DNA of 64,000 bases. Origin: Osedax fenrisi (taxonomy: Eukaryota > Annelida > Polychaeta > Sabellida > Siboglinidae). The stretch is from positions 92,626,698-92,690,697 of the forward strand of contig OZ025240.1 of the NCBI GenBank assembly GCA_964019155.1, read 5' to 3'. The notes under the pieces are model-generated. The model saw nothing but the letters and a program-made list of their open reading frames with translations. It had not been told where the DNA came from and searched no databases. This document shows positions 1-12,863 of the stretch, in pieces (the stretch's first letter is position 1; each line of letters begins with the position of its first letter). A program made the translations under genes and the position numbers.

Positions 1-84
1 AATATTTTATTTTCAGATCTCGACAAAGAATACGTTAAATTCAACAAAATGATGATGGAAATTTACCAGAATTTTATAATTTAA

Positions 85-255
85 CTAAACAAATTTGATA
101 TTGATTTAAAGCTTGAAATAATTAAAATATTTTTAAATAGATTAAAAATTACACATACTTTCGGAACTGATGGGTTACCATATTCTATGTTAACATTATT
201 ATCTAATGAATTATGTAGGCCTTTATATATTATTTTTAATTCATCTTTATTATCA
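85..255 (+). pseudogene. Non-LTR retrotransposon reverse transcriptase fragment
   Basis: An open frame of about 57 codons carries the early RT motif of Jockey/CR1-type non-LTR elements: FGTDGLPYSM followed by LYIIFNSSLLSG. In this family that is the G-x-DG-[IL]-P block before the IFN-x-SL-x-x-G helix. The frame is closed by a stop at 82-84 upstream. Downstream, family homology ends right after SLLSG, where a 48-base AT-rich stretch beginning GTATAC and ending TTACAG intervenes before a possible continuation (IKWKV at 306). It has no start codon and no catalytic aspartates, so it is a dead scrap. The 5' part lies outside the window. Confidence 0.7.
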
Positions 256-302
256 GGTATACAAATATACTATAATATAAAATTAATAATTAATTATTAT
301 TA

Positions 303-1016
303 CAGATAAAGTGGAAAGTATTATTTTTGTTTGTTCGGTATTATATGTTTGTTTTATACATATTTTGTAAATAAGTTTCAAATGTATTATATTACTAAAC
401 TACAATATTAATAATTTTCTATTATTTCAGATTATAGTGATAAGTATATTATATTGTTTGTTTCGTAATATTATTGGTATGTTTTGTTAATAACTGTTTT
501 TGTATAGGTATATTGGTTTATTTTATTTTTAACTTGTTCTGTTTGTATATATATATATGTTTCAAATTTATTATACAATTAAAATATAAAATTAATAAAG
601 TACCTACTATTATTACAGATTTTGGTAAGTATTACATTATTTGTTTATTTCATTCTAGTATTGGTTTATTTGATTTTTAACATGTTTATAATGTATTTAA
701 ATATTAAACTATATAACTAATAATTTATTACTAAAACAGGGTACAAAGATAAGAAGAATTCTTAGTTAAAGTAGAAATTGAATATTTCTATGCCACTTAC
801 AAAATAATGTATTTTATTGCTATTTTCGATTATTTTTACACTATCTTTTATTTCTATTTTGATCATTTTTCGTTTATTTTTGCGGTAACTGTAAAACGTT
901 TTAATTTTTTAATTTCGTATTATTCTTTGTTTATTTCTCTAACGCAAATATTTATACTTTCGATTATATTTTCGACTATTATTTGCTTAAATAAATTATC
1001 AATCAATCAATAAAAT
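303..1016 (+). repeat. Tandem splice-site-like modules and retroelement-like 3' tail (copy 1)
   Basis: Three related modules (306-430, 431-618, 619-739) each begin with AT...GTAAGTATTA-like sequence and end in a T/A-rich tract plus TTTCAG, TTACAG or AAACAG, so each looks like an intron with donor and acceptor. A 270-base segment follows that ends in repeated ATCA (ATCAATCAATCAAT near 1003-1015), the kind of short tandem tail seen at non-LTR 3' ends. A second copy lies inverted at 53293-54130. The open frames at 474-680 and 807-1013 fall in this repeat and have no recognisable domain. Confidence 0.7.
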
Positions 1017-1686
1017 TACTAAAATATGAAATTCTTGATTAATATGTTCTTCTCGGGTATATATATATTATTTATTAAATTAATCATTTTAGAAAAATAA
1101 ATACAATAGTGTAGATTATAAGTCTTTAATATATCATTTTGTAACTAAATTATGAATCTACTCATTTTTATTAAATAACTAAATAAATACTTTTTTAATA
1201 TAAATATTATAAATATAATAAATATTTTTAAAAATGTGTTTATAGAATAGTTTATATCCATTATGCTGTAGTCTGATTTTTCTATACTAAATATATAAAT
1301 AATAATTGAAAGAATAAGTTGGGCAACATTAGTTTGGAATATATACTTCATTCAAAGCAATACCATATTTCTATCATTATAAATGATAATTATTATAACC
1401 ATTAGACATTACTATTTAATCTCCTTTCTGTATAATACAAATTTAGAATGTAATGTACATAATTTTATACTCGTCTAATTATAAATTACAAAAAAAAGTA
1501 TGATATATATGGTATATAATGGGTTAAAGAGTTATTAAATATACAATATTAATCATCAATTTATGATGAATAATAACAACTTATTTTGAATATTTAAAAA
1601 AAAGCTCACAATAACCCTAAATAAATATATAGAAAAGCTCAAAATAAGCTATATTGAGATTTGACCCATATTAACTGGGCCCGGTT
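1017..1686. other. AT-rich, nothing recognised
   Basis: About 85% AT. I see no gene, RNA or clear repeat. The minus-strand open frame at 1145-1351 is isoleucine-rich, low complexity, and looks like chance. Confidence 0.5.
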
Positions 1687-1983
1687 ATGAAGTATAATAC
1701 ATCTAAGTGTATACACAATTTTATAATAGAGAATATAATAATTGTCGATGTAATTGAAAATGAAACTAAGATATATTCTGTTAATGAAGATGATTCTTCT
1801 ATTGAAAGTAATAATATAGAAACCTCAACTTCTAGTCGAGCACGTCGAATGAGAAAACCAAATACTAAATATAATTATATTCTAACACAGTTTTATTGCG
1901 CAAACATTCATATTTTGTCCTATGAATTTGCAATGTATTGTGTTAGAGCATATTCTCTTTCTATAATATATTCAATGATATAA
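1687..1983 (+). pseudogene. Possible Ty1/copia linker fragment (98 codons)
   Basis: The 98-codon frame has an acidic, serine-rich stretch (EDDSSIESNN) followed by RARRMRKPNTKY. In copia-type polyproteins a basic RRS-x-R-x-RKPPxRY-like motif sits between integrase and reverse transcriptase, which is the only resemblance I can offer. No integrase or RT motif lies on either side, and the remaining residues look like translated AT-rich DNA. It could be a chance open frame. Confidence 0.25.
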
Positions 1984-2279
1984 TTGTTTTTATATATCTA
2001 TTTATTAATATAATATGGTTGGTCTCACAGCTTAAAAATATGTAATGAGTCATAAAGTTAGTATCAAAGGTTTATTGAGAACAACAGCCATGTCGTAATA
2101 CGCGACACTACATTTATATAATAATAAGGGATTTCGCTTAAGGTACAGAGATTCCTATCTGGGTATGTATCACAGTCTATCGGTTACAATAACAAGTTAG
2201 GAAAATATAAATTTCTTATTAAATAATAGCTTTGTATCTATATTTATCCTAGTTGGGAGTGCGATATCCCTGGGATGAG

Positions 2280-3520
2280 AATGTAATGACACATTACGGA
2301 GGGTAGTATCTACATCCAGACCGAGTATCATTGGAGTAGAGGGTAGGGCAAGAGGTCTTGAGTTTTTACTGATGCATCTCGGTATGTTGGTACTACCTCC
2401 GGCAGGGCGTTGACGGGGAAGTAAGGCGGATATCTCATCGATTTCTCCCGAAGGTAGAACAATCCATCGTGCGCGTGTTATAACTCCGAAGTTTCTTGCG
2501 TTGAGTTGTTACATAGCTGGCTTCCATGTCTTTGATATGTGGTCACGCTGGTGAATGTTTGTGAGGGGTGTTATGTTGGACAGGTACAATGAGTCTTGTT
2601 CTTCTCTAGTGTCGTGTGATTGACACATGGGATGATAATTTATTCTCGTTGGACAAGTCTACAGGGTAGGTGCTAGTTAAAGGGTTTGCTAACTTGTGGC
2701 TGTAGAGCAGTTCGGTGGGGCTTTGTATCGATAATTACTGGTTTAGATCATAGTAGAAGTTTCAACATCTTCAAGCTCTGCATGGTTCGTCGGCTAGGCC
2801 GTTACTTTGGAAGTGGTAGGTCTACTTGTCACGTGGTCGAATCCCCATTCGGATGTAAATATTCGGAACACTTGTGACAATTATAGTCCTCCGTTGTCGC
2901 TAATGTAGATGATCTACAATGGTTGCGCTATGGGAGCATGTATAGATGGGAATTGAGTATAAAAATCAAATATAATGAGGTACATGCTATTGTTATAGTG
3001 GACAAAAATAAAAAAGGACCATGGGGTTGGCAATACATGCATTGTGTATGGCGCTGATGGCATAACAGATGATGTGGGTGATGGTGAGGGAGTCACAGGT
3101 ATCGTGGGTGAGATTGAGAGGGTCACGGGTAACATTGAGAAAATATCGGGTGTTATATGTGATGTCGGATGCGTCATGGATGTCGTCGGTGACAGCGGGG
3201 GCATACGAATATCGTACCTGGTATATTGGGTAAAGGCGAAAGCGTACCGGATGTTGTGGCTGTGGCGCATACGGAGGTCGTAAGCGATGGCGAGGGTGTA
3301 CAGGATATCATACCGGATGTAGTGGGCAATGGCGAGGACATAAAGAAAATATTCAACAACATTTTCAGCTCGTCTAGCCGATCTTCATTGTGCCAATCGA
3401 AGGAAGGAATTGGTGTAGGGTTCATGATTGTTTATAGTTGTTGGGCGTGGGGTAGATGTTTCCTGACGTGCTCTCACTGGTTTACGTGGCAGGATGGTAT
3501 TCGTTGGACGTGAAGTTGGA
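2280..3520 (-). pseudogene. Decayed Ty3/gypsy integrase region
   Basis: This island is much richer in GC than its surroundings. Read on the minus strand, several frames give a Ty3/gypsy (K02A2.6-like) integrase core. First comes PWSFFIFVHYNNSMYLIIFD, where the family has PW...D...YL-[IV]-x-VD. Then come FYTQFPSI, SDNGG, and WGFDHVTSRP, where the family has SDNGPQF...WGF-x-HxTSSPxYPQSNG. Further on, YLREKSMRYP near 2450 resembles the C-terminal RRNRRHL-type region. The second catalytic Asp (SDNG) is visible, but stops and frameshifts are scattered throughout. No LTRs were found. A degenerate minisatellite interrupts the region just before the core. Confidence 0.65.
3040..3335. repeat. Degenerate ~30-bp minisatellite inside the gypsy relic
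   Basis: GC-rich units such as GATGTGGGTGATGGTGAGGG recur about nine times with spacing near 25-35 bases. They translate as VGDGEGVTGIVGEIERVTG on the plus strand and as SPTIPVTPSPSPTSS-like on the minus strand. This explains the overlapping open frames at 2914-3270, 3044-3283, 3174-3425 and 3226-3513, which I do not regard as genes. Confidence 0.6.
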
Positions 3521-4440
3521 TGCTTATTGATGTTACGTCAAGGCTTATGTACGTTTATTGGTTATACTTGTTCTTCAAGTGATTATACATAGCGGCAGTC
3601 CGCTATATATACACAGCCGTCTGCGCGTGGGGGGGGGGGGTTATGCGAGATGTAAGGAATGTACGTGCGTTGTAATACCAGGCACTAGGTGTATATTCGC
3701 TGATATCACGTAGATGTACAATATCGACGCAAATAAATAAATACAATATATAACAATAAGTACAAGGCATTACCTGTTAATATTTAATACATTCAATAAT
3801 ATAATAATCTAACAATGTTGTTAATATATATGTTATTACATATAAAGGTTAATATATATATATGATGGTACGGACGGTAGGTACAAATTAAATGGCAACA
3901 TTACGTGGCGCACAAGGAGTGCTTGTTAAAAAAAGGAAGAATAAAAATAAAAAAAATAGATCAAACAACCCAAAAATATCAATATGCAAATAGTATGGTA
4001 CTCGTATGTGTAAATATCATATATATATATATATATATTAATACGAATGGTTTATAAATATATTTTTGCAAAAGGAATTATTCCATATATACATGTTTAT
4101 CATACAGATTTTATTTTCGTGTGCACTATAGTGGTACATTATGCGTATATATTTTTTTATATGAGCGTATCATGAATTAGAGCGACAAGCGCCACGTGTG
4201 ACATTTGATATTTATAGTTATTTAATGTTTGCCTAACGTCCGTATTCCCATGTATATAATATATATATAGTGGATATATAATATATATATATATAGTAAT
4301 TATATTAAAAATGTAAATAAATATAAGGTTGTATTAAAATAAAAGTATGTACAATTTTGTATATCTTATTATATATTATAATATAATATATATTATATAA
4401 TATACCTGGTAATAGGTAAAAATATCGTGATTTTTTTAAT
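3521..4440. other. AT-rich spacer
   Basis: Contains a G10 run near 3631 and short TA tracts near 4020 and 4270. A GC-richer patch at 3540-3720 may be residual gypsy sequence. No gene is supported. Confidence 0.4.
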
Positions 4441-4665
4441 ACTCTATGATATAGTCTATTATAGGAATTATCTTAAAGCAGGCCGCCGATCGTTATTATT
4501 ATAATAATGTCAGAGTTCATTATAATGCAGCTAAAAAATACAGAAAAATAAAACAAAACCAAATAAATCAAACAACCCCAAAATAAAAATTGAACTCTAA
4601 CAATATAATAATAATAATCGGCGGCCTTCTTTGATATTAACGTATTATAGACTATATGATTGAGT
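4441..4665. mobile_element. Palindromic MITE-like element
   Basis: The arms are imperfect inverted repeats of about 60 bases. Left 4450-4490 (TATAGTCTATTATA...GGCCGCCGAT) matches the reverse complement of right 4617-4656 (ATCGGCGGCC...TATTATAGACTATA). The GGCCGCC core is striking in this AT-rich setting. The ~100-base centre has no coding capacity. No target-site duplication could be defined with confidence. Confidence 0.65.
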
Positions 4666-5162
4666 CTATGCCCATAACATGTTTATTCGAATTAGTTAAT
4701 TTACACAAGTATTCTTATAATATTATATTAATTATATAATCATTATAATAATGACGTGAATACTATATATTTATATAATTACTAATTCGTATAATGAAGT
4801 ATGTGGGCTTTTAGTGTGTTGATTATTTTTTAAATCGCGAAGATTTTGACTATAATCATAATAATGATTATAATTATAATAATATCATTATTATTATAAT
4901 AAAATTATTATAATAATAATTATAATGATTATAATAATAATTATAATAATCCTTATATGCAATGTTAATGTAATTAGTATATTGAATTTAATTATCCATA
5001 TAAAGTTTACAATAACAACTAATAGTATGTGTACTATTAGAAACTACTATTGGTAAAACCCAATTCAATTAATTATTAATAGAATATTTAAAAATTTTAC
5101 CTGGTAAAATTTAAAATCTTAATTTTGTTTTCTTACACGATAAATTACTTAATAAATTACTT

Positions 5163-5525
5163 AATACACATGATTATGAATGTATATAATTATATATTTA
5201 ATTCATAATTACAAATTATTCTATATATTTAAATAGTAAGTATATATTTAACAATCTTAATATATATTTTAAAATTATTAAATTTTAAATATTAAATTGA
5301 TAAAAATACTTGTATTACCTTAGTATTTATAAATATTTATATTTTAATACACATGATTATGGATATATATAATTATATATTTAATACACAATTAAACATT
5401 ATTCTATTTAAATGTTAAGTATATATTAAATAATAATCTTAATATATATTTTAAGATTATTAAATTTTAAATATTAAATTTTAAATTAATAAAAATACTT
5501 GTATTACCTTAGTATTTATGAATCA
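5163..5525. repeat. Tandem duplication, ~180-bp unit
   Basis: Two diverged copies (about 5163-5342 and 5343-5525), each starting ACACATGATTATG and ending TTGTATTACCTTAGTATTTA. Confidence 0.65.
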
Positions 5526-5990
5526 TTCCATTTATTATTTCAAAATATAATAAAAATAAATAATAAATTAATTAAAATGTATATTTTTTATTAATATAAT
5601 ATTTTATTTTTTTATTTTATATATATGATCCATATGTAATATAAAGTCTAAATCCATCAATTCCCTATAGACATATATCCAACAATACTACGTATTTCAT
5701 TGAAAATGGTGTGTCTACTAAACAGTTATTTTTATGGATCCAATATATATAGAGTGAAAATTCAATCATTATTTAAACTTACCTATTCTATTGATTTTTA
5801 AATTATTAATAAATAATATACAACTTTATTTCCTATATATTAATTATATATGTTTATTATAAGTCAAATTTATACCAAAAGTGATACATTATTGCCCTAA
5901 ACTATTTGGTGGACACGAAATTGTCCTCCAAATAATCATGTCTACCAAATGATTAATATTATGCAAGAAATGTCAACCAAATCTGGTATG

Positions 5991-6050
<60 letters not shown>

Positions 6051-6435
6051 TATACCTAATATATATTATGTATATATGCACATTCATAAATATATATGTA
6101 AATTTATATACATAAATTAATAATCCTTATAACAAATATTGCATTGTTATTATTATTTGTAAGATACATTAAATTAATTTATCTACGGTGAAAGTTTCGG
6201 AAACTTCTTTATTTAGTATCAGTAATATTAACATTCAATAAATATTCGTCTATTTTCTATGCCTCGTTATTTACAATTATAAGTGCGATATTGGACAATA
6301 ATTAAAAAATATTTCGTTATAGAGATAATATATTTTAAATCATTATCAATTGTTATATTAATTATAAGTTATCAATATATCCTATATTGATAAGTTATAA
6401 CTTAATGTTGTATATACAACACATATTACTTCTAC
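5526..6435. repeat. AT-rich spacer with a 54-bp TA microsatellite
   Basis: A perfect (TA)n run occupies 5995-6048. Nothing else is recognised in this span. Confidence 0.6.
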
Positions 6436-6459
6436 CCCAGTATTCAAAACTCGTGTTTA

Positions 6460-6870
6460 ACTTGGATTTATCTCGAGTTTAAACTCGAGTTTAAGCTCGG
6501 TAATTTGGTAACACTTTTAACACCAGCTAGATCCAAGTTTAACTCGAGATTACTCGAGTTAAATCCCAGTTTTACTCTAGCTAAATCCCAGTTAAATCCA
6601 AGTTAACTCGAGTTAAATCCCAGTTTTACTCTAACTAAATCCAAGTTAAATTCAAGTTTAACTCTAGCTAAATCCAAGTTTAACTCTAGCTAAATCCAAG
6701 TTTACTCGAGTTAAATCCAAGTTAACTCGAGTTAAATCCAAGTTTAAATCTAGCTAAATCCAAGTTTACTCAAGTTAAATGCAGCTTACATCGATCTAAA
6801 TCCAAGTTCAACTCGAGACAAATGAAGTTCAATCCAAGTTCAGCTCGAGATTAATCCAAATTAAATAAGT
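6460..6870. repeat. CTCGAG/ATCCAAGTT subterminal array of element A
   Basis: Irregular repetition of AACTCGAGTTAAATCCAAG and variants with CTCTAGCTAAATCC. Each unit combines the palindrome AACTCGAGTT with ATCCAAGTT, the same word found in the TIR. The equivalent array in element D is at 43380-43800 (inverted). Confidence 0.8.
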
Positions 6871-7213
6871 TGGCAAAATTAAAATAACTATAATATAATT
6901 AATTATAGCTTACATCAAGAAGAATAGAGGATAATACAAATTCATGAACGGTTAAATCCAAGGAAGTTTTCAGAAATCAGTTTATTTAATTATAAGTTAG
7001 CATAACGTTCAAAGAATATATACATATATATCAACATTTCATTATAACTACTCTACTAAAATAAATATTTATGTTTATAAATTAAAATATATTTCAATAT
7101 ATATTATAATAATAATACTATACTAATATTTATTATTTTACTACTAAATATGAATATATTATATTTAATTTGAGTTAAATTAATATAATTATAATTCATT
7201 TCTAATATGTAAA

Positions 7214-7556
7214 ATACACTTCGAAGGTTATAAATAGTATTATTTGTATTAAATCGTGTATTCAAATTTTTCATATAGTTAAATTAAGTATTTGAAGGTT
7301 TTGAATAGTAAATAAATACACTTCGAAGGTTTGAAATAGTAAATAAATACACTTCGCAGATTTTAAATAATATTATGTGTATTCAATTTAGTATTCAAAG
7401 TTTTATAATAGTTAAATTATTCATTTCTAATGTGTAAAATACACTTCGAAGGTTATAAATAGTATTATTTGTATTAAATCATGTATTCAAAGTTTTCATA
7501 TAGTTAAATTAAGTATTTGAAGGTTGTGAAATAGTAAATAAATACACTCCGAAGGT
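7214..7556. repeat. TTCGAAGG array of element A
   Basis: Repeats of AATACACTTCGAAGGTT alternating with GTATTCAAAGTTTTCATA and TAAATTAAGTATTTGAAGG. The same array recurs in B (20340-20600), C (32585-33700), D (37600-38110 and 41995-42800) and the D-derived fragment at 54250-55010. Confidence 0.8.
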
Positions 7557-8168
7557 GCTTCAGAGAGTAAAAGAAGAATGTGGAAATATAGGTCTAAAGA
7601 TAAACTGTAAAAAGACAGAAGCCATGTTTTCGGTATAGACAATAACCAACATATACACACCATACTCAATAATTAAATCAAAATAGTAGATAACTTTAAA
7701 TATCTAGGGTCAAGGATGCACAGCTCAGAAAAAAGACTTCAATATTCGTAAAGCACTAGCCTGGTCATCCGCTAATAAGATGAATACGCGAATGAAACTA
7801 TGAATACACGAATAGATGGATGTTACACCAGACTTCTCCGAATGGCTTTAAACATATCCTGGAAAGATAAAATCAATAACATAATGCTATATAATGGACT
7901 CGCAAGAATATCTGAAGTAATAAAAGAAAGAAGACTAAAACTTTCAGGTCATTTGATGAAACATGACAACGAAATGGCTCATAAACTTGTCCTTTAGGAA
8001 CCGACAAATGGTAGTGCAAGAAGAGGTCGCAAAACCATTACTTATGTAGATAATCTAAGAGAAGACATAGGACTAGACGATATACATGAGATAAAGACGA
8101 TGATGTTGGACAGAGATGTTTGGAGTATAAAGGAAAAGAAAATTCGAGCGAGAGCTCAACATAAGTAA
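7557..8168 (+). pseudogene. Captured non-LTR RT C-terminus, copy in element A
   Basis: Homologous to the longer relic in element B. It has the region after the RT active site (INCKKTEAM equivalent), an internal deletion around 7790, then the C-terminal domain with ARRGRKTITYVDNLRED and DRDVWSIKEKKIRARAQHK followed by (TAAG)4. Stops and frameshifts break the frame, for example a TAG replacing the Trp of LVLWEP near 7996. The open frame at 7800-7997 is part of this relic. Confidence 0.75.
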
Positions 8169-8184
8169 GTAAGTAAGTAAACTG

Positions 8185-9137
8185 TGATATAATGATCCAA
8201 GTTTCAACTAGATAAATATGGGTCAGCTAAATCCAAGTTGATCTCAGTTTAAAAAAATAACTTGGATCAAACTGTAGTATAATGATACAAGTTTCAACTA
8301 GTTAAATATGGATCAGCTAAATCCAAGTTTATCTCAGTTTAAAAAAATAACTTGGATCAAACTGTGGTATAATGATCCAAGTTTCAACTAGTTAAATATG
8401 GATCAGCTAAATCCGAGTTTATCTCAGTTTAAAAAATAACTTGGATCAAACTGTGGTATAATGATCCAAGTTTCAACTATTTAAATATGGATCAACTAAA
8501 TCCAAGTTTATCTCAGTTTAAAAAAATAACATGGATCAAACTGTGGTATAATGATCCAAGTTTCAACTAGTTAAATATGGATCAGCTAAATCCAAGTTTA
8601 TCTCAGTTTAAAAAAATAACTTGGATCAAACTGTGGTATAATGATCCAAGTTTCAACTAGTTAAATATGGATCAGCTAAATCCAAGTTTATCTCAGTTTA
8701 AAAAAATAACTTGGATCAAACTGTGGTATAATGATCCAAGTTTCAACTAGTTAAATATGGATCAGCTAAATCCAAGTTTATCTCAGTTTAAAAAATAACT
8801 TGAATCAAACTGTGGTATAATGATCCAAGTTTCAACTAGTTAAATATGGATCAGCTAAATCCGAGTTTATCTCAGTTTAAAAAATAACTTGGATCAAACT
8901 GTGGTATAATGATCCAAGTTTCAACTAGTTAAATATGGATCAGCTAAATCCAAGTTTATCTCAGTTTAAAAAAATAACTTGGATCAAACTGTGGTATAAT
9001 GATCCAAGTTTCAACAAGTTAAATATGGATCAGCTAAATCAAAGTTTACACCAGTTTAAAAAATAACTTGGATCAAACTGTGGTATAATGATCCACGTTT
9101 CAACTAGTTAAATATGGATCAGCTAAATCCAAGTTTA
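8185..9137. repeat. 90-bp satellite array at the right end of element A
   Basis: About ten copies of a unit of roughly 90 bases, GATCCAAGTTTCAACTAGTT followed by AAATATGGATCAGCTAAATCC and AACTTGGATCAAACTGTGG. Copies are 90-98% alike by eye. The same array forms one end of B (18330-19020), C (34480-35340) and D (36230-37200). Confidence 0.85.
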
Positions 9138-9227
9138 CACCACCTAGATCCAAGTTTGGACCAGATTCCCCCAGTTTCCCCAGTTTCCCAGTTTGATCCA
9201 AGTTAAACACGAGTATTGAATACTGGG

Positions 9228-10084
9228 ACCGGTTTGGCTTAGTTCACTAAGAATTATTTTATGAAATTAACCACCTATATAGTTTAGTCGGCTAAGACGT
9301 CAAAAAAGGATCAAGGAAATAGGATCATATCCGAGTAATGAGATCAAGCCACTTCCGGACCATTAAAATAGGTCTCAACATAATATTTAGAAGTGATCTT
9401 CTAAAATTCTGTATAAATAAATTATCGGATCTAGTTAAAACCACGGACGCCTTAACATGATAGAAGATTCGAAGGGACATTTGAGCCACATGGTTATATA
9501 TATATATTTAAGTACGTTACAAATCAAGTTTACAATAAGCATAGATCCTGTCTGTGTGTTTGGTTAACACGATTCTTTAACATTATTATAACATACGATA
9601 ATTAATTTACTATATTATGTTCCTGTTATTGCTAAAAGGCAAACTTTACTTGTACATGTTTTTTCCTTTCATATATCTGTGATTTCATTTGTTTTCGTAA
9701 TTATCAATGTAAATTCCTATCTTTTTTTAATATAGTTTATTTTTCAGAATTGTTGTCGGTTTTAAATTTTGTTTATATTATATATAGAATAATTGTCTTC
9801 ACTTTTCTATGAATTGAACTTAACATTTTACCTAAACACTCTCTCCTAATGTACACTGTATAATGTACATTATACAATATGTTACGTATTCTATAAGTAG
9901 ACGATAGTCCGAATATTGTAAATACTTATATAATCACCTCATCAAACTTTATATTGAGATTTTTAACGATCAATTCAAAGCTATAATCTATACTTATTGC
10001 GAAAGTTTAATAGGCAATATTTAGTCGAAAAACTGATAAATAACATCGATAATTCCATAAGTAAAGTGATAAAATAAGAAGTAT
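9228..10084. other. Spacer with no recognised gene
   Basis: Moderately GC-richer to about 9480, then AT-rich. I recognise no domain, LTR or RNA. The first 250 bases could be old transposon sequence. Confidence 0.4.
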
Positions 10085-11425
10085 CTGCCATCTTCAAACA
10101 CAAAAAATCCGTTAGAAAATCTGGAAGAAATAAACATTATTAAGAACAAATCCATTAGTAATACCATAATAATCCCATTATAAAATAAAAGTGATCTAAG
10201 AAAGTACTCTAATTACCGTATAACAGGTTTAATAAGTATGCAAGTTAGATTATTTTAACGATAGTATTTAACGGATTAAATCCGTAAGCAGAGGATATAC
10301 TTGCATGATAACAAGCAAGAATTTGAAAATATAAAAGAATGCTAGAATAAATCTGCAGGTGGTATAAATGCTAAAACAAATTTATTTTGAAAATTTTTAT
10401 CACAACTACATTGACTTCAAAAATGTCGTAAAACATAGTATAATTTCAATGATTAAAATACTCTATATACATTATACCAGTTGATTTATTTTGGATAATA
10501 ATATACCCTCTTCCCAACATATGTCTAAGTAAAGCAAGCTATTCTTCTATCTATGGTGTTATTCAATGTTTTCCTCAAAAATTAATATAATAAATGTTAT
10601 AACTAATTCTAAAGCGATATTAATAGGAGGCATAACACTATCTAATTTGACGTTTGAATATGTTATTGATCTTTTAGGTGACCTTTGAACAACTTCAAAC
10701 CTAACTGATGAACAATAGAATAATTCTGTAGTGTAGGGAATATAAGTTAATCGTGAAAAAAGCTAACTTATGAAAAATAGCTGCGATATTACTCTCAGAA
10801 CCATTCATATTTATGAAACATATGTAGAATGGTTAACAGATTTAAATTTCTGAGCTTTACACTCATTAAATATGGAAAGAGCAGAGTTAAAATCAATAAT
10901 AATGTATAATGCAATATAAGCGATTGTGAAACTAGAAAGCATACTAAGAAAGAGAGACATTAATAGTAGATTAAAAGTCCAGCTGTATATATCTTAGTCA
11001 TCTATAATATCGTATATCACCTATATGGAACATTTTGGAGATTCAATTAACATGATGACATATTTTGAAAACAAAGCTTTCCAAATATATCGTATAGATA
11101 AATAAGTATTTTGCTCAGAAAATTAAATAATGATAATACATATATACCCCTACAAGTTGTAGGCTACAACTCACAATAGTTATGTATAATAGTTATGTGA
11201 AAATAGTTATATAAATAAATAGTTTTATTGGTAATAAATGTATATTGCTTGGTCATGTGTCAAGAACATACTCTTTAGAAAAACTATGTTACAATAATAA
11301 GTTAAAGGAAGTCGTAAAAGTGGAAGACCCGGGAATATATGGAAGGATACATCATTGATCTGGAGAATTGTTGGTGAATATTTTGATAGATTGAGTTAAG
11401 AATATTTTACTTGTAAGTGGTAAGT
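10085..11425 (+). pseudogene. RTE-like non-LTR retrotransposon pol, heavily decayed
   Basis: Family landmarks appear in the correct order in shifting frames. Near 10170-10235 there is IIPL...NKSD...SNYR, where RTE elements have IIPLYKKGD...SNYRGISL. Near 10390 there is YIDFKNVVKHSI, the region of IDFxKAFD. Near 10945-11105 there is RDINSRLKVQLY and YFENKAFQIYRI, where the family has K-x-RLY...LLYG...FE-x-KxLRxI. Near 11250-11420 there is LLGHVSRT and RKSGRPGNIWKDT, the terminal GRPRxRWxDxI-type block. Stops occur every few codons, and the YADD box cannot be identified. No enzyme is made from this. Confidence 0.6.

Positions 11426-12863
<1,438 letters not shown>

Larger units (their letters stand above)
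6436..9227 (+). mobile_element. Composite TIR DNA element, copy A (2.8 kb)
   Basis: Both ends carry a near-perfect 32-bp inverted repeat: 6436-6467 begins CCCAGTATTCAAAACTCGTG and 9196-9227 ends GAGTATTGAATACTGGG. The direct repeat AC flanks both sides (6434-6435 and 9228-9229). In order: a CTCGAG/TCCAAGTT array (6460-6870), a conserved ~130-bp block (6866-6990), a TTCGAAGG array (7214-7556), a reverse transcriptase C-terminal relic (7557-8168) ending in (TAAG)n, and a 90-bp-unit array (8185-9137) made of TTGGATC and ATCCAAG words that also occur in the TIR. No intact transposase is visible, so this copy is probably non-autonomous. Confidence 0.85.

Noticed and set aside
3900..3925. GTGGCGCACAAGGAGTGC as a retroviral-type primer-binding site
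   Set aside because: No LTR adjoins it and no retroelement reads away from it.
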